In this document: positions 35,823 through 44,894 of the stretch, piece by piece
Position numbering within the stretch: the stretch's first letter is position 1
How the letters are laid out: each line of letters begins with the position of its first letter
DNA from: Tritonibacter litoralis
GTDB taxonomy: Bacteria; Pseudomonadota; Alphaproteobacteria; Rhodobacterales; Rhodobacteraceae
NCBI RefSeq assembly: GCF_009496005.1
Contig: NZ_WIBF01000007.1
Coordinates: forward strand, 62,001-126,000
DNA: 64,000 nucleotides
Direction of reading: 5' to 3'
Translations under genes and position numbers: made by a program
Notes under the pieces: generated by a model
What the model was told of the DNA's origin: nothing
Databases searched by the model: none
The model's input: only the letters and a program-made list of their open reading frames with translations

Positions 35823-36773
35823 TTAAAACCACTGACCCGGCTCCATCAGGCCCAGATCCAGCAGCTGGCGGGAATGCCATTCAAAGGGTGTTGAATTATG
35901 CCACAGGAAGCTGTTGATCTCAAAGCGTGAGCCCGGATTGCGTCTCAACGCCTTGGCGGTTCGGAACGAGCAAACCGCTGCCGTCAGATTGTGGTGCCAG
36001 GGGCAGGCATAAGTGTTGTATTCCTGATCATTGAACGTGTGGTTGTCCTGCAGGATCAGGTCCGGTTTGGCCCGGAACAGCGAGATACGGTCAATCTTGC
36101 GGCTGGTCTCGGGAATATGCTCTTCAAACCGCCAGCGGACACCGCCAAAGAAATCCAATTGACGTTCGCGCGGGTGGCCGGTTTCTGGCGCATTGCGGGC
36201 CTGTGCGTAGTAACCCGATTTATCCAGATGTGCCTGTTCCAGCGACACGGCCGACGGTGTGGTTGTCAGATCGCCCGCATACAGGTCGATTACATAGGCC
36301 AGCATCGCATCCCGGCGTTCTTCGGCGTGAAACGCCAGCATCTCCCCGACGCTGCGGGTCTCGCAGAAGGGATAGAAGAGATATTCGGCGTTATGGCAAT
36401 AATAAAGCCATGCCCCTTGGGGAACCTGCGCGATGATCTTGTTCATCGCCCTGGATACAGCGCCGTGGGGTGTGCAATCAAACGGAACCCGGTGGATCTT
36501 GTCCGCGACGTCCTTGGGAATTGAAAACGCGTCGGGCACCAGTGCAGCCACATGTTTAAAGCCACAGTCCAAATGATGGCGCAGTGTGGATGGGATCTCG
36601 ACCTCGTCTTCCACAAAGATCAAAGCAATCGGCCCTTTGCCCAAGCCAGGAGCCTGGGTGAGGAAATCGTCAAACGAAGGATACTTGGTGCCTGTCATAG
36701 GATGCCTGTGCTGCAAGGTGGCCCAATTGCCGTTCTGGCCTTTTGTTGCAAAATCGGTTAATTGCGCCTCCAT
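35823..36773 (-). CDS. Conserved hypothetical, glycosyltransferase family 2-like
   Basis: This protein of up to 316 residues contains PIALIFVEDEVEIPSTLRHHLDCGFKHV split over an N-terminal region that resembles the first strands of a GT2 Rossmann fold, then GAWLYYCHNAEYLFYPF. Later tryptophan- and histidine-rich stretches (YACPWHHNLTAAVCSFRTAKAL, interrupted) have no motif I know. The start is uncertain: the ATG at 36773 has a poor ribosome site, and the ATG at 36698 is an alternative. I recall similar genes next to miaB in related genomes. It has no signal peptide and no membrane helix. The function is unknown. Confidence 0.6.
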   Translation of the reverse strand: MEAQLTDFATKGQNGNWATLQHRHPMTGTKYPSFDDFLTQAPGLGKGPIALIFVEDEVEIPSTLRHHLDCGFKHVAALVPDAFSIPKDVADKIHRVPFDCTPHGAVSRAMNKIIAQVPQGAWLYYCHNAEYLFYPFCETRSVGEMLAFHAEERRDAMLAYVIDLYAGDLTTTPSAVSLEQAHLDKSGYYAQARNAPETGHPRERQLDFFGGVRWRFEEHIPETSRKIDRISLFRAKPDLILQDNHTFNDQEYNTYACPWHHNLTAAVCSFRTAKALRRNPGSRFEINSFLWHNSTPFEWHSRQLLDLGLMEPGQWF

Positions 36774-36778
36774 TGCAA

Positions 36779-36805
36779 GCGGCTCGGTTTCAGGCTATGA
36801 GCCGC
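36779..36805. repeat. Hairpin between divergent genes ahead of miaB
   Basis: Perfect arms GCGGCTC (36779-36785) and GAGCCGC (36799-36805) lie 35 bases before miaB, inside its likely leader. The stem may affect miaB translation or mark the divergent promoter. There is no known regulator. Confidence 0.35.
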
Positions 36806-36839
36806 GGCTGATCTCACCCCGTTTGGAAGGCTGACCACG

Positions 36840-38165
36840 ATGAGCGCCCCAAAGAAGCTTTATATCAAGACCTATGGCTGTCAGATGAACGTCTATGACA
36901 GCGAGCGCATGGCGGAGACGCTGGGCGGGCAGGGCTATGTCGAGACCAAAAGTCCTGATGACGCGGATATGATCCTGCTCAATACCTGCCATATTCGCGA
37001 AAAAGCGGCTGAGAAGGTCTATTCCGAATTGGGACGTTTCAAAGGTCTGAAGGCTGAGAAACCAGATCTGAAAATCGGGGTGGCGGGCTGTGTGGCCCAG
37101 GCTGAGGGCGAAGAAATCATGCGCCGCCAGCCGTTGGTGGATCTGGTCGTTGGCCCGCAAAGCTATCACCGCCTGCCGGAGATGGAAGCAAAAGCCGGGC
37201 AGGGTGAGAAGGTGCTGGACACCGACATGCCCGAAGAAGACAAGTTTGAAAAACTCAAGAGCCGCCCCAAGGCAAAACGGGGCCCGACTGCGTTTTTGAC
37301 GGTTCAGGAAGGCTGCGACAAATTCTGTGCCTTCTGTGTTGTGCCGTATACCCGTGGCGCCGAAGTCTCACGCCCGGTGGATCGCATTCTGACCGAAGCG
37401 CGGGATCTGGTGGAACGCGGTGTGCGTGAGATCACCTTGCTGGGGCAGAACGTCAACGCCTATCACGGGGCCGGGTCCAACGGGGCCGACTGGACATTGG
37501 CGCAATTGATCTGGGAGCTCGACAAAGTGGACGGGCTGGAGCGCATCCGGTTCACCACAAGCCATCCCAATGACATGCAGGATGACCTGATCGAGGCGCA
37601 CGGCACCTGCAAAAAGCTGATGCCTTACCTGCACCTGCCGGTCCAGGCGGGCTCTGACAAAATCCTGAAGCGGATGAACCGCAGCCATACCGCCGAAAGC
37701 TATATTCGCCTGATCGAGCGGATCCGGGCCGCGCGCCCGGATATTCTGTTGTCTGGTGACTTTATTGTTGGCTTCCCGGAAGAGACCGAGGAAGATTTCC
37801 AGGCCACGCTGGATCTGATCAAAGAGGTCAAATACGGCACCGCTTACTCCTTTAAATACTCGACCCGCCCCGGCACCCCAGCCGCAGAGCGACCACAGGT
37901 GGACCCGGCCGAAGCGGATGATCGTCTGCAGCGGCTGCAATCGCTGCTGAACACGCAGCAACGCGAGATCCAGGACAGTATGGTTGGCCGCGAAGTTGGG
38001 GTTCTGTTTGAGAAGGCAGGGCGGTTCCCAGGCCAAATGGTGGGTAAATCCGATTACCTTCACGCGGTGCATGTTGCCGATTGTGGTCGTGAGGTGGGTG
38101 ATCTGGCGCGGGTGCGAATTGTGTCATCCGGCGCGAACTCTTTGGCGGGTGAGCTGATCGAATAA
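36840..38165 (+). CDS. miaB: tRNA-2-methylthio-N6-dimethylallyladenosine synthase
   Basis: This 441-residue radical-SAM methylthiotransferase modifies A37 of tRNAs that read UNN codons. The N-terminal cluster domain has cysteines in [16 protein letters not shown] and AGCVAQAEG. The radical-SAM cluster motif CxxxCxxC is CDKFCAFC at about residues 159-166. The TRAM domain ends the protein (from about residue 375). It leads a typical Rhodobacterales housekeeping run and is closed by a strong hairpin at 38192-38217. Confidence 0.96.
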   Translation: MSAPKKLYIKTYGCQMNVYDSERMAETLGGQGYVETKSPDDADMILLNTCHIREKAAEKVYSELGRFKGLKAEKPDLKIGVAGCVAQAEGEEIMRRQPLVDLVVGPQSYHRLPEMEAKAGQGEKVLDTDMPEEDKFEKLKSRPKAKRGPTAFLTVQEGCDKFCAFCVVPYTRGAEVSRPVDRILTEARDLVERGVREITLLGQNVNAYHGAGSNGADWTLAQLIWELDKVDGLERIRFTTSHPNDMQDDLIEAHGTCKKLMPYLHLPVQAGSDKILKRMNRSHTAESYIRLIERIRAARPDILLSGDFIVGFPEETEEDFQATLDLIKEVKYGTAYSFKYSTRPGTPAAERPQVDPAEADDRLQRLQSLLNTQQREIQDSMVGREVGVLFEKAGRFPGQMVGKSDYLHAVHVADCGREVGDLARVRIVSSGANSLAGELIE

Positions 38166-38191
38166 GGCTGTCGCCAAACGCAAACGCTTAT

Positions 38192-38218
38192 AAAGCCGTC
38201 ACAGTCGTGACGGCTTTT
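38192..38218 (+). terminator. Rho-independent terminator after miaB
   Basis: Perfect 11-base arms AAAGCCGTCAC (38192-38202) and GTGACGGCTTT (38207-38217), loop AGTC, with TTTT overlapping the end of the stem. It sits 27 bases after the miaB stop. Confidence 0.8.
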
Positions 38219-38468
38219 GCGTTGATATTCACAAAAGTGAGTCCGAATTGCATCGCTTTGCGCAACAATTCTTCCATATGTGTTTTAGTGTTCCCAAATC
38301 TGTTTTAACTTCTTTGAAAATATTTGAATTACATCGCGCTTGACGGCTGCAAAGCAGCTATGCTGGCGCGGAAATAGGTCTCTAAACCGGTAAATTGGCA
38401 GCCGTGCTGTATTGATCCGTTTGGATAAAAGACCTTGTCGGGGGAAACGGAGCGAAGGATTTCGGGTC
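38219..38468. other. Leader region of the OmpA-like gene
   Basis: This gap after the miaB terminator is AT-rich around 38280-38335 and probably holds the promoter for the OmpA-like gene and its lipoprotein partner. I see no gene in it and no clear operator. Confidence 0.4.
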
Positions 38469-39038
38469 GTGTTGATTGAAAAAGCAAAAACGCTGGGTGC
38501 TGTGGTTGCAGCAGGCACATTGGCATTGGCCCTTGGGGTCTCGGGCGCTGCTGCGCAGACGCGTACGGTTATTGGGGAACGCTATATCCCGACAATCTGG
38601 GTGGATCCGGACGGGTGCGAACACTGGGTGCTGGATGATGGTGCCGAAGGGTATATGACCCCACATGTGACACCGGATGGCAAACCCGTCTGTCGGCGTG
38701 GTGAGTTGTGCGGCATGATGCCGACTGATCAGTTCTTTGCCACGGACAAACATTATATCAACACGGCGGGCCGCAAGCGTTTGGAGGATTTCTTTAACTC
38801 CAAAAAAGGCAGCTTCCGTGGGTTTGTGGTTGCAGGTCACACCGACAGCCGTGCCTCGGATGAATACAACATTGGCCTGTCTCAGCGTCGCGCCAATGCG
38901 GTTGCACATGTGGCCCGCTCGGTCGGGGCGCGTTTGTTCGATGTGCGTGCCTACGGTGAACGCGACCCGCGTAAGCCGAACACAAGTGCCGCCAACATGG
39001 CTGAAAACCGCCGCGTTGAAATCTACTGCCTGCGCTAA
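38469..39038 (+). CDS. OmpA-family outer-membrane/peptidoglycan-binding protein
   Basis: I choose the GTG at 38469 (189 residues) because it is preceded by AAGGA and directly followed by a signal peptide (VLIEKAKTLGAVVAAGTLAL, cleavage after AAAQ near residue 30). The OmpA-like domain covers about residues 85-189, with peptidoglycan-contact residues in VVAGHTDSRASDEYN, QRRANAV and NRRVEIYCL. Between signal and OmpA domain lies a compact module, residues 43-75, with two cysteines 25 apart (C50, C75). The same module occurs in the lipoprotein gene just downstream. It probably anchors the outer membrane to the wall. Confidence 0.85.
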   Translation: MLIEKAKTLGAVVAAGTLALALGVSGAAAQTRTVIGERYIPTIWVDPDGCEHWVLDDGAEGYMTPHVTPDGKPVCRRGELCGMMPTDQFFATDKHYINTAGRKRLEDFFNSKKGSFRGFVVAGHTDSRASDEYNIGLSQRRANAVAHVARSVGARLFDVRAYGERDPRKPNTSAANMAENRRVEIYCLR

Positions 39039-39050
39039 GGGAGAGAGAGT

Positions 39051-39362
39051 ATGAAAGTTACCAAAGTTTTCGCCCTGATCGCAGTTGCGGGCCTGACGGC
39101 CGCCTGTTCTGCGGGGCACGGTGTGGTTGGACCAAATAAATCCTTGGACCGTGGCACCGATAGCAAAGACCTGTCGCAGCTGACCGCGGGCATCTGGGTT
39201 GACCCAAACGGTTGTGAACATTGGATCATTGACGATGGTGTCGAAGGTTACGCGGACCTGCGTCGCACACCTGACGGAAAGCCTGTGTGCAACAGCGAAC
39301 TGCCGCGCAATGTGGCAACAGGACCTTTCAAGCAAGGCTCTCCGATTGCCGACAGCCTCTGA
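39051..39362 (+). CDS. Small lipoprotein sharing a module with the OmpA-like protein
   Basis: This 103-residue protein has a lipoprotein signal with lipobox LTAAC (C19). Its residues 48-80 repeat the module of the preceding OmpA-like protein: IWVDPNGCEHWIIDDG, then VEGY and TPDGKPVC, with cysteines C55 and C80 spaced 25 apart as in the partner. It starts 12 bases after the OmpA-like stop with GGGAGA as ribosome site, so the two are co-expressed. The function is unknown; a shared ligand or disulfide-stabilised contact at the outer membrane is plausible. The transcript ends at the hairpin 39387-39408. Confidence 0.82.
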   Translation: MKVTKVFALIAVAGLTAACSAGHGVVGPNKSLDRGTDSKDLSQLTAGIWVDPNGCEHWIIDDGVEGYADLRRTPDGKPVCNSELPRNVATGPFKQGSPIADSL

Positions 39363-39386
39363 GGCTTGCGCAAAAACCTGCTGAAT

Positions 39387-39416
39387 TGGCCGCCGTTTCC
39401 GGCGGCCATTTTGTTT
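39387..39416 (+). terminator. Terminator after the small lipoprotein gene
   Basis: Perfect arms TGGCCGCC (39387-39394) and GGCGGCCA (39401-39408), loop GTTTCC, followed by TTTTGTTT. It separates the OmpA-like pair from phoH. Confidence 0.8.
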
Positions 39417-39505
39417 CACTTCCATGAAATTTCTTGATGGGTGCTTGCGCGGGGCGGGCGACGGATGCAGACTTGAACCTGTAACGCCGGAAACAGGAGA
39501 ACCGC

Positions 39506-40519
39506 TTGGCCTTTGGTGCCCCGAACCCTGCAGAAGACCAGACCACGATCCATGAAGTGCTGCTGGAATTCCCTGATAATCGTTTGTTGATCGACCTTTG
39601 CGGAGAATACGATCGACATCTGGCTGAAATCGAACAAAAGTTGACTGTGCAGATCGTGCGACGCGGCAATATGTTGTCCGTAATGGGCGATCCGGATATG
39701 CGCGAACAAGCGGCGGCTGTTTTGACCGCGTTGTATGACCGGCTTGAGACCGGGCGCAGCGTCGAAGTTGCTGATGTGGACCGCGAATTGCGGATGGACA
39801 CCCGTGCCACCGAAGAGCCTGCGCCAGGTGACCAGCTGGAAATGTTCCGCGGCGGCAAGGTTGAAATCAAGACCCGCAAAAAGCTGGTTGAACCGCGCAC
39901 CGACGCGCAGAAAGCCTATGTTCAGTCTCTGTTTGAGCATGAGCTGGCTTTTGGCATCGGGCCTGCCGGTACGGGTAAGACCTATCTTGCGGTGGCTGTG
40001 GGTGTGTCCATGTTCATCACCGGACATGTGGACAAAATTATCCTCTGTCGGCCTGCGGTCGAAGCCGGTGAACGCTTGGGCTTTCTGCCCGGCACGCAGG
40101 AAGAAAAAGTCGATCCCTATATGCAGCCGCTTTATGATGCGCTGAATGATTTTCTTCCCGGCAAGCAGCTGGCTAAGCTAAAAGAAGAAAAGACCATCGA
40201 GATCGCGCCGCTGGCCTTTATGCGTGGGCGGACTCTCTCCAATGCCTTTGTGGTGCTGGATGAGGCGCAGAACGCCACTACCATGCAGATGAAAATGTTC
40301 CTGACCCGTCTGGGTGAAGGGTCGCGCATGGTGATTACCGGCGACCGCAGTCAGGTCGACCTGCCGCGCGGGGTGACGTCTGGTTTGGCGGATGCAGAGC
40401 GGTTGCTGAATACGATCCCCAAGATCAGCTTTAACTACTTCACCTCCCGCGATGTGGTGCGTCACCCTCTTGTCGCAGCCATCATCGAAGCCTATGAGGC
40501 CGACGACGCGCCGGCCTAA
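39506..40519 (+). CDS. phoH: PhoH-like ATPase
   Basis: This 337-residue protein starts at a TTG at 39506, with AGGAGA 5-6 bases upstream; no ATG or GTG gives a better fit. The N-terminal KH-like part (residues 15-90) precedes the PhoH domain, with Walker A GPAGTGKTYLA (about residue 155) and Walker B VVLDEAQNATTMQMKMFL. PhoH proteins are RNA-linked ATPases, conserved next to ybeY in many bacteria. The following gene ybeY starts 38 bases downstream, and the run phoH-ybeY-corC-lnt is probably one operon. Confidence 0.92.
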   Translation: MAFGAPNPAEDQTTIHEVLLEFPDNRLLIDLCGEYDRHLAEIEQKLTVQIVRRGNMLSVMGDPDMREQAAAVLTALYDRLETGRSVEVADVDRELRMDTRATEEPAPGDQLEMFRGGKVEIKTRKKLVEPRTDAQKAYVQSLFEHELAFGIGPAGTGKTYLAVAVGVSMFITGHVDKIILCRPAVEAGERLGFLPGTQEEKVDPYMQPLYDALNDFLPGKQLAKLKEEKTIEIAPLAFMRGRTLSNAFVVLDEAQNATTMQMKMFLTRLGEGSRMVITGDRSQVDLPRGVTSGLADAERLLNTIPKISFNYFTSRDVVRHPLVAAIIEAYEADDAPA

Positions 40520-40557
40520 GGGTCTGCGCCCGGATCGGATAGGGGACGAGGGCGGTT

Positions 40558-41055
40558 ATGCTGGATATCGAAATCGAGGACATGCGCTGGCAGGAGCTGG
40601 CGCTTGAGACCTTGGCGCATGAGGCCGTTTCGGCCGCTCTTGCTCATGTGCAGCTGGATCTGGACGACTGTGAAGTTGTGATCCTGGCCTGCGATGACGC
40701 ACGCATTGCAGAGCTGAACGAAGAGTTTCGCGAAAAGGCCAAAGCGACAAATGTCCTCAGCTGGCCCTCGGAAGACCTGGCGGCCGAGACGCCAGGTGCT
40801 GATCCCGAACGGCCTGAAGCCGATTTTACCGGCGAAATAGCACTGGGGGATATCGCGATTGCCTATGACACTTGCGCTCGCGAGGCGGAAGAGGCGGGCA
40901 AATCAATGACAGACCATGTTCGCCATCTGGTTGTTCATGGAACGTTGCATCTTTTGGGATATGATCACATACGTGACGAAGATGCCACGCTGATGGAAAC
41001 TTTGGAGGTGGAGATACTTGGCAAGCTGGGTATCCCCAACCCATATGAGCATTAA
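40558..41055 (+). CDS. ybeY: Endoribonuclease YbeY
   Basis: This 165-residue metalloprotein has the zinc-binding H-x3-H-x5-H motif in HLVVHGTLHLLGYDH (about residues 122-136), the defining site of YbeY. It matures 16S rRNA 3' ends and takes part in ribosome quality control. It lies between phoH and corC, the usual position. Residues 78-92 contain an acidic insertion (ETPGADPERPEAD) common in alphaproteobacterial forms. Confidence 0.95.
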   Translation: MLDIEIEDMRWQELALETLAHEAVSAALAHVQLDLDDCEVVILACDDARIAELNEEFREKAKATNVLSWPSEDLAAETPGADPERPEADFTGEIALGDIAIAYDTCAREAEEAGKSMTDHVRHLVVHGTLHLLGYDHIRDEDATLMETLEVEILGKLGIPNPYEH

Positions 41056-41091
41056 CGCATGCCCCGGGCCGGGCACAAATGGATTGGATAG

Positions 41092-41982
41092 ATGGGCGAT
41101 ATAGAAGGCAGTTCTAACGCGGCGCAGAGCGCGCTGCCGAATGAGAACGAAGACGGGATGAGGCCGGGGGCCGGTTTCTTAGGTCGATTTTTTGGCAACC
41201 TGTCAGCACATGAACAGCCAAAACCTTCTGAAGTAAACGGTTTTTCCGCTCTGCCTCAGCAGCCACACGGGATGATGAACCTGCGCCGTTTGCGGGTGGA
41301 AGATGTGGCAACACCAGCGGCTGAAATCGTTTCGGTCCCTGCAAATATGTCCAAGGACGAGCTGGTGCAGGTGTTCCGCGACAGCGGCTTTACCCGCATT
41401 CCCGTCTATGAGGGCACGTTGGACACGCCGGTTGGTATGGCCCACCTCAAAGATTTTGCCCTGACCCATGGGTTCAATGGCGAGACCAGCGTCTTTGATC
41501 TGACCCAGATGCTGCGCCCCTTGCTGTTTGTGCCCCCATCGATGCCGATCGGGGTCTTGCTGACCAAGATGCAAGCCGAGCGGCGGCATATGGCTTTGGT
41601 GATTGATGAATATGGCGGTGTCGACGGGCTGGTGACAATCGAAGATCTGATTGAACAGGTTGTTGGTGAGATCGAAGATGAACATGACACCAACGAGCTG
41701 CAGACCTGGTTTCAGGAAAAGCCCGGCTGTTACGTGGCGCAGGCTCGCACACCACTGCCCGAGTTTGAGACTGAGCTTGGCCGATCTTTGACCGCACATG
41801 AGGATATCGACGAGGAAGAGATCGACACTTTGGGCGGTCTTGTCTTTGTGCTGTCGGGACGGGTGCCCGCGCGTGGCGAGGTGATCCGTCACCCTGAAGG
41901 GGTTGAGTTTGAGGTGATGGATGCGGATCCGCGCCGGATCAAACGTCTGCGGGTGCGTCTGCCACAGGCGGCGGCAGAGTAA
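41092..41982 (+). CDS. corC: CBS-domain protein CorC/HlyC family
   Basis: This 296-residue cytoplasmic protein has two CBS domains (about residues 65-190: RVEDVATPAAEIVSVPANMS and the second in RRHMALVIDEYGGVDGLVT) and a C-terminal CorC_HlyC domain (about 205-290). There is no DUF21 membrane part, so it is the short CorC type linked to magnesium or cobalt efflux and often found between ybeY and lnt. The first 55 residues are poorly conserved. Confidence 0.92.
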   Translation: MGDIEGSSNAAQSALPNENEDGMRPGAGFLGRFFGNLSAHEQPKPSEVNGFSALPQQPHGMMNLRRLRVEDVATPAAEIVSVPANMSKDELVQVFRDSGFTRIPVYEGTLDTPVGMAHLKDFALTHGFNGETSVFDLTQMLRPLLFVPPSMPIGVLLTKMQAERRHMALVIDEYGGVDGLVTIEDLIEQVVGEIEDEHDTNELQTWFQEKPGCYVAQARTPLPEFETELGRSLTAHEDIDEEEIDTLGGLVFVLSGRVPARGEVIRHPEGVEFEVMDADPRRIKRLRVRLPQAAAE

Positions 41983-41988
41983 GCGCTG

Positions 41989-43491
41989 ATGGTGGCGCGG
42001 GTCGGGCCAGTGCTTGCGGCGTTGCTGCTTGGCGCGCTGATGGCGCATGCTCTTGCGCCCCATAATTGGTTGGGTGTGACGCCGGTTGCCCTAGTTTCCA
42101 TAACTTTCCTTCTTCTGCGCGCGCGCACAGTCCGCGCAGCTGGCGGTCTGGGTTGGTTTTTTGGCTTTGGCTATTTCCTGAATGGGTTGTCCTGGATCCT
42201 TGAACCTTTCCAGGTAGAGGCTGAGCTTTATGGCTGGATGGCCCCCTTTGCCCTTGTGTTTCTGGCGGGCGGACTTGCGCTGTTCTGGGGTGCGGCTTTT
42301 GCTTTGGCGCAGCGATGCGCCGCAGGAAACTGGCGTGTTCTCGCGCTCATCGGGTTCTGGTCCCTGTTGGAGTTTGCGCGCGCCTATGCACTCACCGGTT
42401 TCCCCTGGGCTGGGCTGGCGCAATTGGGCATAACCCCGTGGACCTTTGGTGTTCTTCCTCTTTTAGGACCGCATGGTTTTGCCATCGTGAAACTCATGCT
42501 GTTTCTACCGCTTGCGCTGCTGCGGATGCGCAGGATCTGGCCCGTCTTACCTTTGGCGGGTTATGTCTTGACGGTGTTTAGCTTGCTGCCCGAAGCACCG
42601 CGCGAAGACGGCGTCGCCTATACCGATCACACGGTCCGGTTGGTGCAACCCAATGCCCCACAGGACGAAAAATGGCACCCCGATAAACGTTGGGATTTTG
42701 TCCGCAGGCAGGTTGCGTTTTCCGCGAATGAGCCACGGCCTGATCTTATCGTTTGGCCGGAAACCGCTGTGCCGCAGCTGTTGAACTATGCCGACGACAC
42801 GCTCGCCGCGATATCACAGGCCGCGCATGGCGTGCCGATCCTGCTGGGCATCCAGCGCGAAGAAGACGGGCGCTATTTCAACTCGGCTGTCTTGTTGGAT
42901 GAGTCGGGCGTCGCCACGGCGACCTATGACAAAATGCATCTGGTGCCCTTTGGGGAGTATATGCCCTTCCCGGATCTGGTGGCGCGATTTGGCATCTATG
43001 GTCTCGCAGCACGGGCAGAAGCAGGCTATAGCGCCGGAGAGGCGCGAACCTTTTTGGACACGCCTGCGGGGCGAACTTTGCTGCTGATCTGTTACGAAGG
43101 TGTCTTTGCGCATGAGATCGACACCCGCGACGCGCGCCCCGATTACCTGACGCTGATCACCAATGACGCCTGGTTTGGGACCTATTCCGGACCGCAGCAG
43201 CATCTGGTGCAGGCACAGATGCGGGCGGCTGAACAGGGCCTGCCGATGGTGCGCGTGGCCAATACTGGGGTCTCTGCAATGATCGACCCTTACGGGCGGA
43301 TCGTACCCGGAATGAAACTGCCACTGGGGCAGGCCGGATACATCGACGCGGATCTTCCCGCACCTTTGCCGCCCACACTCTATTCCCGCACAGGGGATTT
43401 GCCTTGGTTCCTTTTGGCGGTGTTTTTGACGGCTGGATCGATGATTTCCCGGCGTAGCGGCCATTCTCGCAAAGAAGCGGTTAATCTCTAG
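41989..43491 (+). CDS. lnt: Apolipoprotein N-acyltransferase
   Basis: This 500-residue inner-membrane enzyme adds the third acyl chain to lipoproteins. About seven N-terminal helices (residues 1-200) precede a periplasmic nitrilase domain with the catalytic triad: Glu in VWPETAVPQ, Lys in YDKMHLVPFGEYMP and Cys in LLICYEGVFA. A last helix lies near residue 480. It starts 6 bases after corC. The terminal gene of the phoH-to-lnt run, it is followed by a hairpin and the metK riboswitch. Confidence 0.95.
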   Translation: MVARVGPVLAALLLGALMAHALAPHNWLGVTPVALVSITFLLLRARTVRAAGGLGWFFGFGYFLNGLSWILEPFQVEAELYGWMAPFALVFLAGGLALFWGAAFALAQRCAAGNWRVLALIGFWSLLEFARAYALTGFPWAGLAQLGITPWTFGVLPLLGPHGFAIVKLMLFLPLALLRMRRIWPVLPLAGYVLTVFSLLPEAPREDGVAYTDHTVRLVQPNAPQDEKWHPDKRWDFVRRQVAFSANEPRPDLIVWPETAVPQLLNYADDTLAAISQAAHGVPILLGIQREEDGRYFNSAVLLDESGVATATYDKMHLVPFGEYMPFPDLVARFGIYGLAARAEAGYSAGEARTFLDTPAGRTLLLICYEGVFAHEIDTRDARPDYLTLITNDAWFGTYSGPQQHLVQAQMRAAEQGLPMVRVANTGVSAMIDPYGRIVPGMKLPLGQAGYIDADLPAPLPPTLYSRTGDLPWFLLAVFLTAGSMISRRSGHSRKEAVNL

Positions 43492-43517
43492 GCGATAAAG
43501 ATTGACCTTGAAGCAAG

Positions 43518-43533
43518 CTCCGCATAAGCGGAG
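43518..43533. repeat. Hairpin between lnt and the metK riboswitch
   Basis: Perfect 6-base arms CTCCGC (43518-43523) and GCGGAG (43528-43533), loop ATAA, lie 26 bases after the lnt stop. No T tract follows, so it is a weak terminator at best and may be an upstream structural part of the metK leader. Confidence 0.4.
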
Positions 43534-43543
43534 AGAACACTCT

Positions 43544-43589
43544 CGTCACAACGGCTTCCTGGCGTGACGGGTAAATCACAATGGAGCAC
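43544..43589 (+). promoter_or_regulatory. SAM/SAH riboswitch controlling metK
   Basis: The metK leader holds stem CGTCAC (43544-43549) / GTGACG (43564-43569) enclosing loop AACGGCTTCCTGGC. Downstream, GGAGC (43583-43587) can pair back with GCTTCC (43554-43559) in the loop, forming an H-type pseudoknot. This matches the SAM/SAH riboswitch class described upstream of metK in Rhodobacterales. The GGAG that pairs is the ribosome site 10 bases before the metK ATG, so ligand binding should block translation when S-adenosylmethionine is plentiful. The match is by eye to remembered consensus. Confidence 0.85.
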
Positions 43590-43596
43590 CTTCCCC

Positions 43597-44778
43597 ATGA
43601 CACGTAAGAACTACACCTTTACCTCGGAATCAGTATCCGAAGGTCACCCGGACAAAGTCTGTGACCGGATTTCTGATGCAGTGCTGGACGCATTCCTGGC
43701 CGAAGAGCCGGAAGCGCGCGTCGCAGCCGAAACATTTGCCACCACGGATCGCGTGGTCATCGGGGGCGAAGTGGGCCTGTCCGATCAGGACAAGCTGCAT
43801 GACTATATGGGCAAGATCGATGAGATCGCCCGCGCTTGTATCAAAGACATCGGATACGAGCAGGACAAGTTCCACCATGAAACCGTGGAAATCACCAATC
43901 TGCTGCACGAGCAATCCGCGCATATCGCACAAGGTGTCGATGCGGCGGCAGACAAGGATGAGGGGGCAGGCGACCAGGGCATCATGTTTGGCTATGCCAC
44001 CAATGAGACCGAAGCCTTGATGCCAGCGCCGATCCAGTATTCCCACGCCATCCTACGCCGTCTGGCAGAGGTGCGCAAAAACGGCACCGAGCCTGCGCTG
44101 GGCCCGGACGCCAAATCTCAGCTGTCCGTTGTCTATCGCGACGGCAAGCCGGTTGGCGTCAGCTCTCTGGTTCTGTCGACCCAGCACCTGGATGAAACGC
44201 TGACTTCAAACGACATCCGCGCGATTGTCGAACCCTATTTCCACGAAGTTCTGCCCGAAGGCTGGCTGACGGATGAAACCGTTTGGCACGTGAACCCAAC
44301 CGGTAAGTTTGTGATCGGCGGCCCCGATGGCGACGCAGGTCTGACCGGGCGTAAAATCATCGTCGACACCTATGGTGGCGCGGCGCCGCATGGTGGCGGT
44401 GCTTTCTCTGGCAAAGATCCAACCAAAGTGGACCGTTCGGCGGCCTATGTCGCGCGGTATCTGGCCAAGAATGTGGTTGCCGCTGGCATGGCCGAGCGCT
44501 GCACCATCCAGCTGTCCTATGCCATCGGCGTGGCGGCTCCTCTGTCGATCTATGCGGATCTGCATGGCACCGGCAAAGTTGAGGCTGTCGCCATTGAGGC
44601 TGCGATACCGCAGGTCATCGATCTGACCCCGCGAGGTATCCGCACGCACCTGGGGCTGAACAAGCCGATCTATCAGCGCACTGCTGCTTATGGCCACTTT
44701 GGCCGCACGCCGGATGCAGACGGTGGTTTCAGCTGGGAGAAGACCGATCTGGTCGATGCGCTGACCAAATCCGTTTAA
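43597..44778 (+). CDS. metK: S-adenosylmethionine synthase
   Basis: This 393-residue enzyme makes S-adenosylmethionine from methionine and ATP. I choose the ATG at 43597, because the GTG upstream at 43564 lies inside the riboswitch stem. Signatures are [12 protein letters not shown] at residues 14-25, the hexapeptide-like [15 protein letters not shown] (about 125-139) and the glycine-rich [16 protein letters not shown]. It is controlled by the riboswitch at 43544-43589 and ends at the terminator 44808-44835. Confidence 0.97.
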   Translation: MTRKNYTFTSESVSEGHPDKVCDRISDAVLDAFLAEEPEARVAAETFATTDRVVIGGEVGLSDQDKLHDYMGKIDEIARACIKDIGYEQDKFHHETVEITNLLHEQSAHIAQGVDAAADKDEGAGDQGIMFGYATNETEALMPAPIQYSHAILRRLAEVRKNGTEPALGPDAKSQLSVVYRDGKPVGVSSLVLSTQHLDETLTSNDIRAIVEPYFHEVLPEGWLTDETVWHVNPTGKFVIGGPDGDAGLTGRKIIVDTYGGAAPHGGGAFSGKDPTKVDRSAAYVARYLAKNVVAAGMAERCTIQLSYAIGVAAPLSIYADLHGTGKVEAVAIEAAIPQVIDLTPRGIRTHLGLNKPIYQRTAAYGHFGRTPDADGGFSWEKTDLVDALTKSV

Positions 44779-44807
44779 TCGGCCCAATACGCCGGACAAA
44801 ACAGACA

Positions 44808-44835
44808 AACGGGTCGCCTGGCGGCCCGTTTTCTT
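44808..44835 (+). terminator. Rho-independent terminator after metK
   Basis: Arms AACGGGTCGC (44808-44817) and GCGGCCCGTT (44821-44830), loop CTG, one G-U pair, followed by TTCTTTT. It lies 30 bases after the metK stop. Confidence 0.82.
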
Positions 44836-44894
44836 TTGTCGCGGCCCTCAATTTTGCATCGCGGCGCCGTGGCTTTGCCGCTAAGGAGGGCCGC

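Noticed and set aside
41203-42063. A 286-codon minus-strand open frame opposite corC
   Set aside because: corC has full CBS and CorC domains in the expected operon place; the reverse frame shows no family features.
43518-43533. CTCCGC/GCGGAG hairpin as the lnt terminator
   Set aside because: No T tract follows and the stem is only six base pairs, so termination is not supported.
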